From Chara braunii (taxonomy: Eukaryota; Streptophyta; Charophyceae; Charales; Characeae), in assembly GCA_003427395.1 (NCBI GenBank), contig BFEA01000476.1, positions 683,243-710,329 of the forward strand: a stretch of 27,087 bases of DNA, read 5' to 3'. The translations under genes were made by a program, and so were the position numbers. Within the stretch, counting starts at the first letter, position 1. The number at the start of each line of letters is the position of its first letter. The notes under the pieces are model-generated. The model was not told where the DNA came from, searched no databases, and saw only the letters and a list, made by a program, of their open reading frames with translations. Below are positions 17,987-27,087 of this stretch, in pieces.

Positions 17987-19069
17987 TCACTGCTTACCAG
18001 CTGGTTTATCTCTCCGCTCCTTAATCGGCGAAGTTGGCGTGGGCAAGGCCAGCACGTCGAGAGCTCGAGTGCCGGCGGCAGTTTTTTTCGGGGATGTGAC
18101 GTCTTGTTGTCCCCCCATCTCGCCTTCTCCTCCGCTGGCGATGGTCGGCGGCAGCATCGGAGAGTTCGTCGGCGACAAAGCCACGACAGATCCCCCGGAA
18201 GGTTTGACGTCGAGAGGGTCGTCGACACCAGGCATAGAGGACGGCTGCGCGGACATGTGGTGGTCGCCCAGGATGCCGTCGATAACTTGTTCGATGTGAA
18301 TACGCACGCTCGGTTTATTCAGGCTGACTGCAACACTAGCGTCGTTGAACCGTTGTTGGAAATCGACGGCAGACGTCATTGCTTCGACCTCATAGTCATC
18401 ACGTTCTGCCGAAAGGCTTGTGACCACCTGTGTCTCCATACCCAGTGCCGTGTCATCGTCGTCGTCGTCTTCCTCGCGATGTTCTCCGTACAGCTGCCCG
18501 AATCCGTCAGACGACTTTCCAGATCTGTCATCGTCGTCGCCGAACGTCCGTTCGTCGTCTCCAGTATCGAGTTCACCTTTTTCCCCGTCATTCCCTCCTA
18601 GCAACCCAGCCAACTCCGTTTCTTCCCCTTCCTCTCCTTCCTCCCCTTCATCCTCTTCTTCCTCCCCTTCATCCCCTCCTTCCTCCAATTCCTCCCCTGT
18701 ATCTCCTTCCTCCCCTTCCTTCTCTTTGTCCATCACCCAACCTTCTTCCCGTGCATGCAATCCAGCCACTTGGCCCGAGCCCGTGTCAAATTCCGACAAA
18801 TGCCCTTCCCACTCGCCGCACGCAGCCCCTCCCGCCGGCACGACAATCCCTGGTTGGCCCCCCTTGCCTGAAGAAGTTCGGATCCCGGCGAACTTCGCCG
18901 TCTCCCTGTCGCCGGGCCCTCCGCACGTACCCTCTCGCTCCGACCGAAGCGGTTGGCGGTCCCCCGCAGGCGGCGCTGTCCCGTCCCTCACCGCACAACT
19001 GTCCATTTTGGGATCACGACTCGCCACCCCCGCTCCTGACAAGCTCTGCGCGTCCGTCCTCTTCGTCCG
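17987..19069 (-). pseudogene. Acidic low-complexity C-terminal region of the large minus-strand gene
   Basis: The 351-residue frame (to TGA 17987-17989) is in the same register as the upstream frame that ends at TAG 19070-19072, so it may be its continuation. Residues 45-60 contain AKFAGIRTSS, encoded by the palindromic motif at 18873-18896. Residues 105-145 are a Glu/Gly/Asp run (EEGDEGEEEEDEGEEGEEGE) and a second Asp run lies near residue 190. The segment VDFQQRFNDASVAVSLNKP is the most domain-like part. Near its end CCAGCTG|GTAAGC (donor GT at 17996-17997) is a good splice donor, so the visible TGA may be intronic. An acidic region of this kind could bind histones or basic proteins; function unknown. 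Confidence 0.5.
18873..18896 (+). repeat. Palindromic motif inside a coding frame
   Basis: GAAGTTCG, then GATCCCGG, then CGAACTTC: perfect 8-bp arms around an 8-nt centre. On the minus strand it is translated in frame as KFAGIRTS without a stop. Same family as the 24.4 kb array. Confidence 0.85.
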
Positions 19070-21371
19070 CTATGCAAGCATTGAAGTTCGGATACCGGCG
19101 GACTTGAACGTTTCGACCGAGCCGGCACGGAGAGCAACCAAGGCCGCCATCACCGAGCCGGCGGATGAAGTGCGCACGTCCGCTGACTGTGCCGAGCTTG
19201 CCGGACCGGGACCGGTAGACTGCTGACGCCCGAAGGCCTCCCCCGCCACCCCGCTGCTGCCTTCCGCTGTCGTGGTGTCCCCTTGAGACCCCCCCTCCGA
19301 ACCAGGCGGGACTCCTTTGCCGCCACCAGCCTCGTCGCCCTCGTTCTCCCCTTCGTCCGGTCCCCGGGACCTTGTACTTACACGCGTCCCACTGGGAGGG
19401 GGGATTTTCCAGTCCACCCTTCCCTTCGAGGGGCTCGTATCGAGGTCGTAGTAGTCCTCCGTCAGCTCCAACCAGCACTTGTCCTGAAGTTCGGCGAACA
19501 ATCGCCCGACTGTGGAAATGACGGACACGTCTTCGGGTGCGAAAGAGTCATTCTCGGCCCTCACTTTCTGGAGGACCGCAATTCTAGCGACGTCGAGGAA
19601 GTCAGACTTCGACCCGCGAGGGAGGGGCACCCATCCTCCGTCCGGGACAGCGACGGCCACGATCCACTCACCCTTTTGAATCGCCGGCTGGATGACTCCT
19701 GGATGCCAAATCATGTCATGGCCCCAGTCTGCCTCCGTGGAACGACTTTGAGGCTCAGGCAGGAAGTGAATGTTGGCATCCTTCCAAAACAGATGATCGG
19801 CCGGGATGTCAGACCCGGGACGCAGTGAGCGATGGTCGGAGGCCAGAGCTTGCATTCTCTGCAGCAACTTCATCGCGGTAGTGCCAGGTGCCGCTTTCGC
19901 CATCGGTGACATGAGGGATGTCGTGCTTGTTGACAGACCTGCGAAGGACGACCCTGTTGTGTGCTGCCCGGGATGCGGGTCGTATTGCAGATCGAGGCTT
20001 TCGGTGTCGCTGCCCTCCTCGTTCGCGGTCGCGTCGAACTCGAGGTCGGTGGTCTCCTCGTCTTCCGTGGACATCAAGGAGGAGTAACTGCCGAACGTCA
20101 ACTCCTCCTCCGACTCCACGAAGTACAGGGACTGCAACCTCTCGAGGAAGGTCTTTGCGTTCATGCGGGAGGCGCCGTGGTAGTTGTCGAGCAGCGTGAA
20201 CATGTGATCCTTGCGGCGCACGTACTCGGCGTCAGTGTCTCTCTTGGGCCGCGTTTGCAGGAACAAGAAGTCGTATATCTTGTTCCGCTTCCTTGCACTC
20301 AACTTGAACCACATGTCCGTCTTGTTGTTCCACGCGCGAGGGCGAGACTCGTTGACGACCATGAACTCGCAAATGTGGGCACCCGAATTGACCTCGCTCT
20401 TGACAAGATCAATTGTAAATTGCAAGAGCTCAGAGTTCCCTTCCATTGCGATGACGTGCCGTCCTGCCTTCACCAGTTCCCACACGGATCGCGCGTGTGG
20501 CTTCCCGAGGAAGCATACACCCTCCCCCTTCTTGGTGACGGACTCGAGAAGATTAACGAATTGCGCGGGGTTGCGTTCCATGTCGCCGTACACACTGCCC
20601 CGACGCGTAGGCGAGACATGCGACCAATCGCAAGGGTTGAACGGGATGTCGGACACATCCGTTTGCGTAACCTTCTGCGGCAGCCGCACTGCAGCAGCGG
20701 CGGCAGGCGGCAGTTTCCCCTCGTAGACGACGGACGTGTTACCGCGCAAATCGTCGCCTTTGAAGAGTATGTACATCCGGTCGTCTTCCGTGTACAAATT
20801 ATTCCCGACGGGGAAGCTTTTCTTCTGTTGACTCTTCCTCACCCACTTCCCTTCCAGCATCTTCACGAAAGAAAGGTGGTTCATGCTGGCCAGAAACGAG
20901 AGGTTCTGCTGCCGCTGGACGAAAACGACGAGCGTCCAATTCGACAGACACCACGTCTGAAGCTGGGAATCCAGAGTGTCGAACGCTTGCAGTTTCCACA
21001 GCTTCAGGTCCACCGGTTCGCAGAGATCGAGGACGAACATGTGACTCTTTGTGGCAACCAACGCCTCCTTCACCTCCCGCCTCCAAGGGGTCGTTGCCGA
21101 ATGGCGCGATGGATGTCACGTTGCCCGTGTCTTTCCATTTTATGTGCACAATTCCTTCGGCAAGCGCGATCTCGCGACTCTTCAGTCTACTGTCAGTCAA
21201 AACGGACAGGACCTTATTCCTCCAGTCGACGGACAACTTCTTGTGACCGGCCAACTTCTCCGTCGCCTCGATGGATTGGTCGTCGTCGTAGCCCATGTAA
21301 GGTGGGCAGTCCTTGAACAACGAGGAGTAAGCGACGTATTTCCTGCTCCCATCCCACAACTCTGCATCCAA
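19070..21371 (-). pseudogene. Degenerate amino-methyltransferase-like domain of the large minus-strand gene
   Basis: The main open part is 667 residues (21073-19070). Upstream, another register (from just after TAG 21387-21389) gives GLDAELWDGSRKYVAYSSLF and NVTSIAPFGNDPLE; the two join by a one-base frameshift near 21,085. Residues 168-212 (NPAQFVNLLESVTKKG, then GVCFLGKPHA, then GRHVIAMEG) follow the order of the motif X-I region of beta-class DNA amino-methyltransferases: KP..L, GD.VLDPF.GSGT, then GR..IGIE. The acidic/Gly motif-I residues are replaced, and I see no DPPY/NPPY catalytic motif, so any activity is doubtful. Residues 450-560 are a second compact region (DMIWHPGVIQPAIQKGEWIV). 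The tail is Gly/Ser-rich and ends in a motif-encoded FKSAGIRTSM before TAG 19070-19072. Confidence 0.5.
19083..19106 (+). repeat. Palindromic motif inside a coding frame
   Basis: GAAGTTCGGATACCGGCGG followed by ACTTG. On the minus strand it is read in the same phase as the 18873 copy, giving FKSAGIRTS. It lies 10 bases upstream (in coding direction) of the TAG at 19070. Confidence 0.8.
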
Positions 21372-21386
21372 ACCACGACTCTCAAA

Positions 21387-22700
21387 CTATTTGAAAATTG
21401 CGGACCTTGTTTTCAAAAACGGGCACCTCTGGCTCCAATTCGCATCCGGCCTCTTCTCGTGCTTGAACTGGTAGTAGTTCCATAGACGCACCAGCACTCG
21501 GTCGCACTTCACCAAATGAACCATGTCCTGGACGCTCAGCTTCCCGAGCTTCGCCAACGCCGCAGAGCCCGCCTGGACCCAAACCACCTCGCAAGCGAAA
21601 ACCTTCTTCAGGACGCGACACTTCTCGTTGTCGGTCAGCGACTTCATCGATTTCCAACAATGTGCATCTGGCTCAGGCACTTGTACGAACCAGTCCCCCT
21701 CTTCTTTCTCCTTTTTGCCTTTCTTTGTCGGCGGGTCCACAGGGATGTTGTACACGACCTCTTTCCTGTCCGTCTTGTCGTTCTCGACGTAGGTAACCCC
21801 GGGCCTCACATTTTTTACCTTCTTCTTCCGCATGATCCACTTTGCGCCATCGTGGCCGAGCAATCTACCGGTCTCCCATTTATCGAAAAAGTCGACTGCC
21901 GGTTTCCATACGTTCTCCCCTGCCATCGCCAGTGGGAAATAGGAACGCAGGGCAGCGCCTTGCTTCCTGATGGCGTCGTCGCCCTTCTGATCTGCCAGCG
22001 TCCACAAGTTGTTGTGCGGTGTCATATTGAGAACGACTTCACAGAATTCACGCCACTTTCGGACCTGAGCCTGTTTTCCGCTGGGGTTTCCCATAACAGC
22101 ACGCGGGCACCCGTCGCGCTTCCACTGCCACCTAATGACTTTCATTGACAGCTTCAGCTGTCTCGGGGGCGCCTTCAGGTCCTTCTTGTTGTCCTGGGAA
22201 CTGACAAGGAAGTACCCTTCGAAGTCGTCGTCCGAAAAGTAGAGCATTCGTGCAGGCCACCGCTCGAAATTGTATTTCCTAGCCACCTCGCTGTCTAGCA
22301 GCGACCTTGCTGCAGCCGCGTTGTGCTGCCCACACACCGCGTAGTAGTAGTATTGCCCCGCCAACTCATCCCTCCATTCGTCCGGCCTCAAACGTTCTGC
22401 CTTGGTCCCCGGAGTCGGTTTATCAAGCCCTGGCGGTGCCAGCTTCAGGGTAGGCAAATCGTAAGACTGCGCTTTGTTTTCGAACGCCAACCGCATCGCT
22501 TCTTTGATCCCTCCCACGAGCACGGGACCCAGGGACCGCTGGTTGCATAGGTCCTCCCACTCTCCGAGTTCGACGACCTGCGCAGGGCTAACCTCTAACT
22601 CCCTCTTTGTCCGAACGCCGTCTTTGTACTCGAGGAAGTACCCGACATCGACGTCGATTGGAGGCCTTTCCGTCGGTGGAGAAAGTGTTCTAGACGGAGG
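21387..22700 (-). pseudogene. ParB/sulfiredoxin-fold-like domain of the large minus-strand gene
   Basis: The frame runs from just after TAG 22701-22703 to TAG 21387-21389, about 437 residues, with no obvious ATG at its beginning (first clear Met about residue 69). It opens with PIDVDVGYFLEYKDGVRTKR. Further on, YYYYAVCGQHNAAAARSLL (GQHN at 22320-22331), then ERWPARMLYFSDDDFEGYF and VSSQDN copy the ParB N-terminal pattern: a G(x)HR/N loop, a helix, a strand ending in vPv, then D.E....N. The C-terminal half is Lys/Trp-rich (ENVWKPAVDFFDKWETGRLL; DMVHLVKCDRVLVRLWNYYQ). ParB-like modules joined to amino-methyltransferases are well known in bacterial and phage proteins, and here the methyltransferase-like fold follows. 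Domain call is by pattern only. Confidence 0.5.
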
Positions 22701-23414
22701 CTACTTCTTTCTCGAAGCCGGCCGTTTGGCAACCTGCCGGCCCTCCTCCCCCTCGGTCCCCTTTCGTTCCTCTCCCGCAGTCCTGGGGGCCTTGCTCTTC
22801 AGCTTCTTCAAAGAACCGACGAACTCGTCTGTGCGATCCCCCCTCCTCTTTTGCGGAGTGCCTTGCGTGCCCAGGCCGCCCACGGTCACCTCATCCACAC
22901 TCTGGCCCTCGCTCGCCTCCAAGTCGACCTCCGAAGAGGCTGCCACCTTTCCTGTAGGTTCCGCACTCTCCCGTCGAACCGGATCTCCAATGTCGACCCC
23001 TGGAATAGACAACACCGATCGCCGCCTGTCCCTCAACGGCGCTGCAGGCCCCTCCTCCTCGCTGTCGTCGAACTGTTCCCGGCTCTCGCCGCGGTGCAGC
23101 TGAGTAGCCGGACCAGAACCCAGATCACCGCCCTCCGCCGCCGCCCCGCTTGACTCGCAACCGCCGCACGGTCGGAACGGCAACGAGAGCTCCAGGGAGG
23201 GGCCGACGTCGCAGGGGACGTCAAGAACGATGTTCTTGTCCTCCAGCTTGTCGAAAAACTCACGCGCCGAAACAAAACCACCCACGAGAACGAGTTCTCT
23301 GTAGAACTGGGTGTCCACAACACCCGCTCCGAACCCCTCACACAATTCGAGGTCCAACAACACCCCTTTCGAATTGGCAACGATGTTGCCTTTGGAGCCA
23401 TAAACCTTTTCCAT
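22701..23414 (-). pseudogene. Middle region of the large minus-strand gene, partly disordered
   Basis: The 237-residue frame (ATG 23414 to TAG 22701) continues the register of both neighbours; only HFR separates the preceding TGA (23424-23426) from its Met. Residues 1-80 look folded (GVLLDLELCEGFGAGVVDTQ, REFFDKLEDKNIVLDVPCDV). The remainder is acidic then basic low complexity, with VDEVTVGGLGTQGTPQKRRG and KKLKSKAPRTAGEE as a likely nuclear-localisation-type basic stretch. I do not recognise a family. Confidence 0.5.
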
Positions 23415-23423
23415 ACGGAAATG

Positions 23424-24168
23424 TCATCGGCCCCCCTTCGCGTCCTCCCACCCCAAGACGGCCCCAAGCACTCGACGCCTTCTGCCGTCATCGACGAAGA
23501 TGACAGACCACATAGCTGCGCAGTGGGGTTGGAAGCGTTTCCACAGCACCAATCGATGAACCATTTTGACTTCGAATGGTTCGACCACCCTTTCGTGGCA
23601 GTAGACGACCTCCTCGTGGAATTTTTTCCAGATGTCTTCCCGGAGGTCCCCGTTGCCTCCACCTCGCCCTTTGAAGAAGACATCCTGTCTGCGAACGACA
23701 ACCCAAATCACACCATGCATGGCGGCTAATGCAGCCCAGTGCTTTGCGCATGTGGTTCAGGAACTTGTGTCCGAGGACAGCGTCAGACACCAGGATGAGG
23801 TTCCCGAATTCCAACATGTTGGCGAACTTGTACTGGCTTGCCGAAGGACAGCAACTCTCCATCGTGGCCCAATTCCGATCGCACCAGCCGTCAACATGCC
23901 CCTCCAGGCACGGGACGACGGTCATCCAGGGGTCCTCGTCGAAGTCCTCTGCGGTCGCTCCGTGGATCGTAGTTACACTGCTAAAATACCGCACGGATCG
24001 CGCGCAAGGAGGAAACGGTTCTGCCAAGCGAATGTGGATCTCGGGACTCATGGTCTGTGGTGTCGAGAAGATCGGCTCCACGATTCGTGGTGTCGAGAAG
24101 GTCGCCTCCATTACGCACCCTACACAACACGCGCACATGCCAAACAACACACACGGGCACGGAGACAC
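23424..24168 (-). pseudogene. N-terminal region of the large minus-strand gene
   Basis: A first register (24168 to about 23740) holds MSPEIHIRLAEPFPPCARSV and KFANMLEFGNLILVSDAVLG. A second register from about 23,755 to TGA 23424-23426 carries AAMHGVIWVVVRRQDVFFKG, GGGNGDLREDIWKKFHEEVV and PFEVKMVHRLVLWKRFQP. The join implies a one-base frameshift near 23,740. The alternation of hydrophobic strands and basic helices is protein-like, and the second part keeps the register used for the next 2.6 kb. No named domain. True start unknown; Met at about 24,057 is one option. Confidence 0.45.
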
Positions 24169-24402
24169 TCGTAAACACGTCGTGTTTCACGATCTGCGAC
24201 CCTTGGCATCAGACGGAACGCACGCTCGAAGATCCGATTTCGGGGGGTCGACCTGGTCGGTGTTCACATCTGCCGGCCGGCCGGACACCCGCAATCATGT
24301 CCCACGAGAGCTGGGCACCTCATATTCGTCGTGATCAGAATTTGGCGGGACTGCGCGGGAGAAACAAAACTGTATCTCAAACTCGGCGTCCCAAAAGTTC
24401 TT

Positions 24403-25560
24403 GAAGTTCGCATCCCGGCGGACTTCACATTTTTAAGAATCCGAAGTTGTGGCTATCCATCGGTCGTCAGAAAACCCCACAGTCGGAACCCACACCACCC
24501 GAAAATTGAAGTACGCCTGGGTCCGAACTTGACGACCACACGAGGAACCTTGCACGAGAAGTTCGGATCCCAGCGAACTTCGCATTCTCTCGAATCCGAC
24601 GTTCGCCAGGATTCGAAATTGACGACTGTCCGAGGAACCGTGCACGGCAGTTTTAGATGCACGGCCCAACAGGCCGGCCACAAACACGAATTGCGAAAGG
24701 AGGAAATCTCAAGTTCGCCGGGATCCGAACTTGGCGAAATTGCGCTGGAGAGACACAGCTGGCGAACTCGACGATGGGATGAGGAACCGTGCGCGAGAAG
24801 TTCGGATCCCGGCGGACTTCGCATTTCTGCGAAACAAAAGTTGTGGCAAACCACCGGGCGCAAGAAAGCCCACAAACAGAACCCACACCATGCGGGAAGC
24901 GAAGTTCGTCGGGGTCCGAACTTGACGAGTGTACGAGGAACCGTTCACAAGAAATTCGGATCCTGATGGACTTTGCGTTTTTACGAATCCAAAGTCCGCA
25001 TGGATACGAACTTGGCAAACGTGCGAGGAACCGGGCACGCGAGGTTTGGATCCACGGGAGGGCAAGCGAGCCGCAAAAATGTCTGGCGAAAGGCGGGAAC
25101 CTGTTGTTCGCCGGGATCTTAGCGAGACCGCGGGGAGAGAAACAACCGGCGAACTCGGCGACTGAACGAGGAGCCGTGCGCGAGAAGTTCGGATCCCGGC
25201 GGACTTCACATTTTTCGAATCCGTAGTTGTGCCAATGCCTCGGGCGCTGGAAAGTCCGCAATCGGAACCCACACAATGCGGAAAGCGAAGTTCGCCAGGG
25301 TCCGAACTTGACGTCCGTGCGAGGAACCGTGAAGGACAAGTCCGGATCCCGACGGACTTCACATTTTCACGAATCCGAAGTTCACCGAGGTCCGGAGTTG
25401 ACGATTGTGCAAGGAGCCGTGCAAGCGACGTTCGGATCCACAGGCCAGTGGGCGAGCCGCAAACATGTCTTGCGAAAGGCGGGAACCTGAAGTTCGCCGG
25501 GGTACGAACTTCGCGAAACTGCGTGGGGGCGGACTTCAAATTTTCACACGTCCGCGGCTT
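24403..25560. repeat. Higher-order array of alternating palindromic motifs, ~390-bp unit
   Basis: About three units of 386-394 bp. Each unit carries six copies of the 24-bp motif in alternating orientation. Forward copies start near 24403, 24558, 24648, 24797, 24951, 25041, 25184, 25337 and 25427; reverse copies near 24508, 24598, 24710, 24901, 24991, 25102, 25287, 25377 and 25489. Linkers are also conserved: TGCGAGGAACCGTGC, CGGAACCCACACNATGCGG and CTTGCGAAAGGCGGGAACC. The arms can form 8-bp stems. Minus and plus frames stay open over long stretches because the unit has few stops, but they change with the repeat and are not counted as genes. Confidence 0.9.
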
Positions 25561-25679
25561 TGGTTGCGGTTCGGGGTTGCGAAGCGTGTTTGAACAGCTG
25601 CTCAGGCTCGCTGGAATCCGGACTTCTTCGGTGTTTGATTGCGCGATCAGTTCGGTTGGCACTGGCAAGTTTGTGCTGG

Positions 25680-26540
25680 CGGATTAGGACGGTCACGTTC
25701 CGATGACGAGGACTGTACCGACGATGGGTGGGGTGGTGGCTGCTCCACGTTCGCCGTTCAGTGACCGTCAAGTGTCGATGACCCGACGTCCTCCAAAGTT
25801 CGACGTCCGACGAGGTTCGACACCCGCCGAGGTTTGATGTGGAGCCGGGTTCGATGTTATACAACGTTCGATGTGCAACAAGATTGTGACGAAGTGCTTT
25901 TCTTCCGTTCGCAGATCGGGATCGACTTTCGATGTGCGACAACATTGTGACAAGGTTGTGTGATTTGTTCGCGGGTTTCAATCGTGCACACGATCATTTG
26001 CCTTGAGGATTCTCCGCAATCAATGTGCACGGAACACTCGATTGGTCATGAAATCTGCCAGTATCAGCTGATTGATCGGCTGCTCGGTTGGCGGTTGGTG
26101 TGGTGGTTGATCAATCGCCAATCAATGGATACAAGCAGAATACCTGACCAATCGACTGTTCAGTCCATGACTATCAGGTGGTTAGATAAACAGGTCGCTC
26201 GCCGATGGGTTGCATCTCGCACACGCAGACGCACAGAAACACGCGCACGCACATCGCCTTGCGAAACACAAAACAGGTTATGGTGCTCATACAACACACA
26301 CACGCACACGCAAACACACACNCACGCATGCACATCGCCGCGTGTGTTTTGGTTTTGCCATTGAGACGATCNAAANACACAATNGGCGACGTCTTCGGTG
26401 CAGCACACANGAGCAATCGTCCGATCGCAAGTAATATATTGCCTGGTCGGTTGGATGCGTTTGTGATCCAGACGTTGTCGCCTCGTGCATTGATTAATCA
26501 TCCGTTAGGCAGATCAGGGGCGATGTTGTTGGGGCAGCTA
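25680..26540. other. No gene; short degenerate repeats, CA tract and N bases
   Basis: TTCGATGTGCAACAAGATTG, then TGACGAAG (about 25,869) is repeated as TTCGATGTGCGACAACATTG, then TGACAAGG (about 25,929). A CA/ACGC-rich tract lies at 26,215-26,335. Undetermined bases occur at 26322, 26372, 26376, 26384 and 26410, around the CA tract, so assembly here is weak. Short frames are not convincing. Confidence 0.5.
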
Positions 26541-26545
26541 ACAAC

Positions 26546-26840
26546 ATCTATCACCCGATCGCGAGTGGTCGGCTTGTGTTTGGTGATGGGTCAGTTCATC
26601 ACGTGTGTGGTGTGCGTATTGTCATGGATCAGATCGATCATCCGATCACGAGTGGTCTGAACACAGACGACAGAAAGAACAGCACACACGCGGTGATAAC
26701 GTCGACACGGCGGACACGATCAATCATCCGATCACGAGTGATCTCATCGTGTTTCACGATTGGTCGATGGATTTGTTCGCTGTATCGACACTGCCACCGC
26801 GTGTTCCGATTGATCATCCATTGGGCAGATCAGCGGACGT
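26546..26840 (+). repeat. ~86-bp tandem repeat rich in GATC
   Basis: ATCACCCGATCGCGAGTGGTC (26550), ATCATCCGATCACGAGTGGTC (26637) and ATCATCCGATCACGAGTGATC (26723), each compared over about 20 bases, recur every 86-87 bp. A second pair, AATCATCCGTTAGGCAGATC (near 26,493) and GATCATCCATTGGGCAGATC (near 26,812), flanks them. No gene. Confidence 0.65.
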
Positions 26841-27027
26841 GACATTGGGATTAATCAGGATCAGTCGAGTGTGGCAAGATGAGGTTGAACACAGCACGAG
26901 CGCAATCGTTTTTGATACTTTCCTCGAACATCCACACACAAGCGCCATTCGGGGAATCGAAGTGGAAATCATGTCTTTCATCCCTGACCTCGCAGGTTAG
27001 CGAGTATCTCCCCACGCTCAATGTGCA

Positions 27028-27087
27028 CGAACACACACACACGCGAACAAATATGCACAGACAGGCACACACACACACACACACACA
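27028..27087. repeat. CA microsatellite at window end
   Basis: ACACACACACACGCG, then GCACAGACAGG, then an uninterrupted CA run to the last base. The run continues beyond the window. Confidence 0.9.

Noticed and set aside
18420-19226. Ser/Pro-rich 268-residue plus-strand frame
   Set aside because: It is the complement of the Glu/Asp-rich tract on the minus strand; TCC/TCT runs create apparent Ser-rich protein.
19961-21316. 451-residue plus-strand frame opposite the methyltransferase-like gene
   Set aside because: It is the antisense shadow of a GC-rich coding region. The minus strand has the motif-bearing frame.
16445-22703. Reassignment of TAG to an amino acid
   Set aside because: Accompanying frameshifts and a TGA point to decay, and other frames here end at plausible TAG stops. 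Kept only as a minor alternative in the findings.
24403-25560. CRISPR-like array
   Set aside because: Repeats alternate in orientation, linkers are conserved and not unique spacers, and no cas genes or prokaryotic context exist.
24709-25668. 319-residue minus-strand open frame over the palindrome array
   Set aside because: It is open because the repeat unit has few stops. The translation is a patchwork of AGIRTS-, VRRDPNF- and VRIPADF-like pieces that switch phase from copy to copy.
1-27087. tRNA, rRNA or other structural RNA genes
   Set aside because: I saw no segment with convincing cloverleaf or conserved rRNA sequence. The GGTTCCCAGCA element of the tail modules is only loosely like a pol III B box.

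Overview
The window looks like accessory, repeat-rich DNA from a plant-lineage eukaryote. There are no bacterial-style operons. The coding remnants are typical of eukaryotic mobile DNA: a retrotransposon zinc knuckle, a LINE reverse-transcriptase zinc-binding tail and a Ulp1-type protease. Plant-type MITEs, long microsatellites, homopolymer runs and scattered N bases complete the picture. From the style of the Gag-like protein and the large minus-strand protein family, my best guess is a charophyte alga such as Chara. That is a recollection of family style, not a database result.

Layout. Positions 1-1,400 hold a nested pyrimidine-rich tandem repeat. Positions 1,400-5,500 hold no gene I can name, apart from one weak ORF near 2.8-3.5 kb and an AT-rich stretch. 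Positions 5.5-9.6 kb are packed with repeats: a 235-bp tandem duplication, a cluster of dispersed retroelement-tail modules, two MITE-like hairpins, a CA-rich minisatellite and a degenerate tandem family with an N at a duplication junction. Positions 9,940-11,182 are a 5'-truncated LINE with a 16-bp target-site duplication and a poly(A) tail. After a (CT)34 microsatellite, 12.4-14.7 kb carries a decayed retroelement: a Gag-like zinc-knuckle protein, a SAP-like frame, and two further basic frames. Positions 14.8-15.4 kb are a tandem array.

From 24.2 kb down to 16.0 kb the minus strand carries almost continuous protein-coding sequence, now broken by frameshifts and by stops that are mostly TAG. 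Read in order it contains an unrecognised N-terminal region, a ParB-like module, a degenerate amino-methyltransferase-like SAM fold and a very acidic low-complexity region. About 1 kb downstream lies a Ulp1/C48 cysteine-protease domain. I read the ParB-plus-methyltransferase part as a large decayed gene or mobile-element polyprotein. Whether the Ulp1 exons belong to the same transcript is open; a good splice donor and acceptor make it possible.

The most unusual signal is a 24-bp near-palindrome. Its outer arms are GAAGTTCG and CGGACTTC around a GGATCC-containing centre. It forms a higher-order array of about 390 bp per unit at 24.4-25.6 kb, with six copies per unit in alternating orientation. 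A variant forms a single-orientation array at 14.8-15.4 kb. Solo copies sit at 17.35, 17.67 and 17.74 kb, and two more lie inside the minus-strand coding frames, where they are translated without breaking the frame. Such a coding-compatible, dispersed and array-forming palindrome is the best candidate here for an undescribed element.
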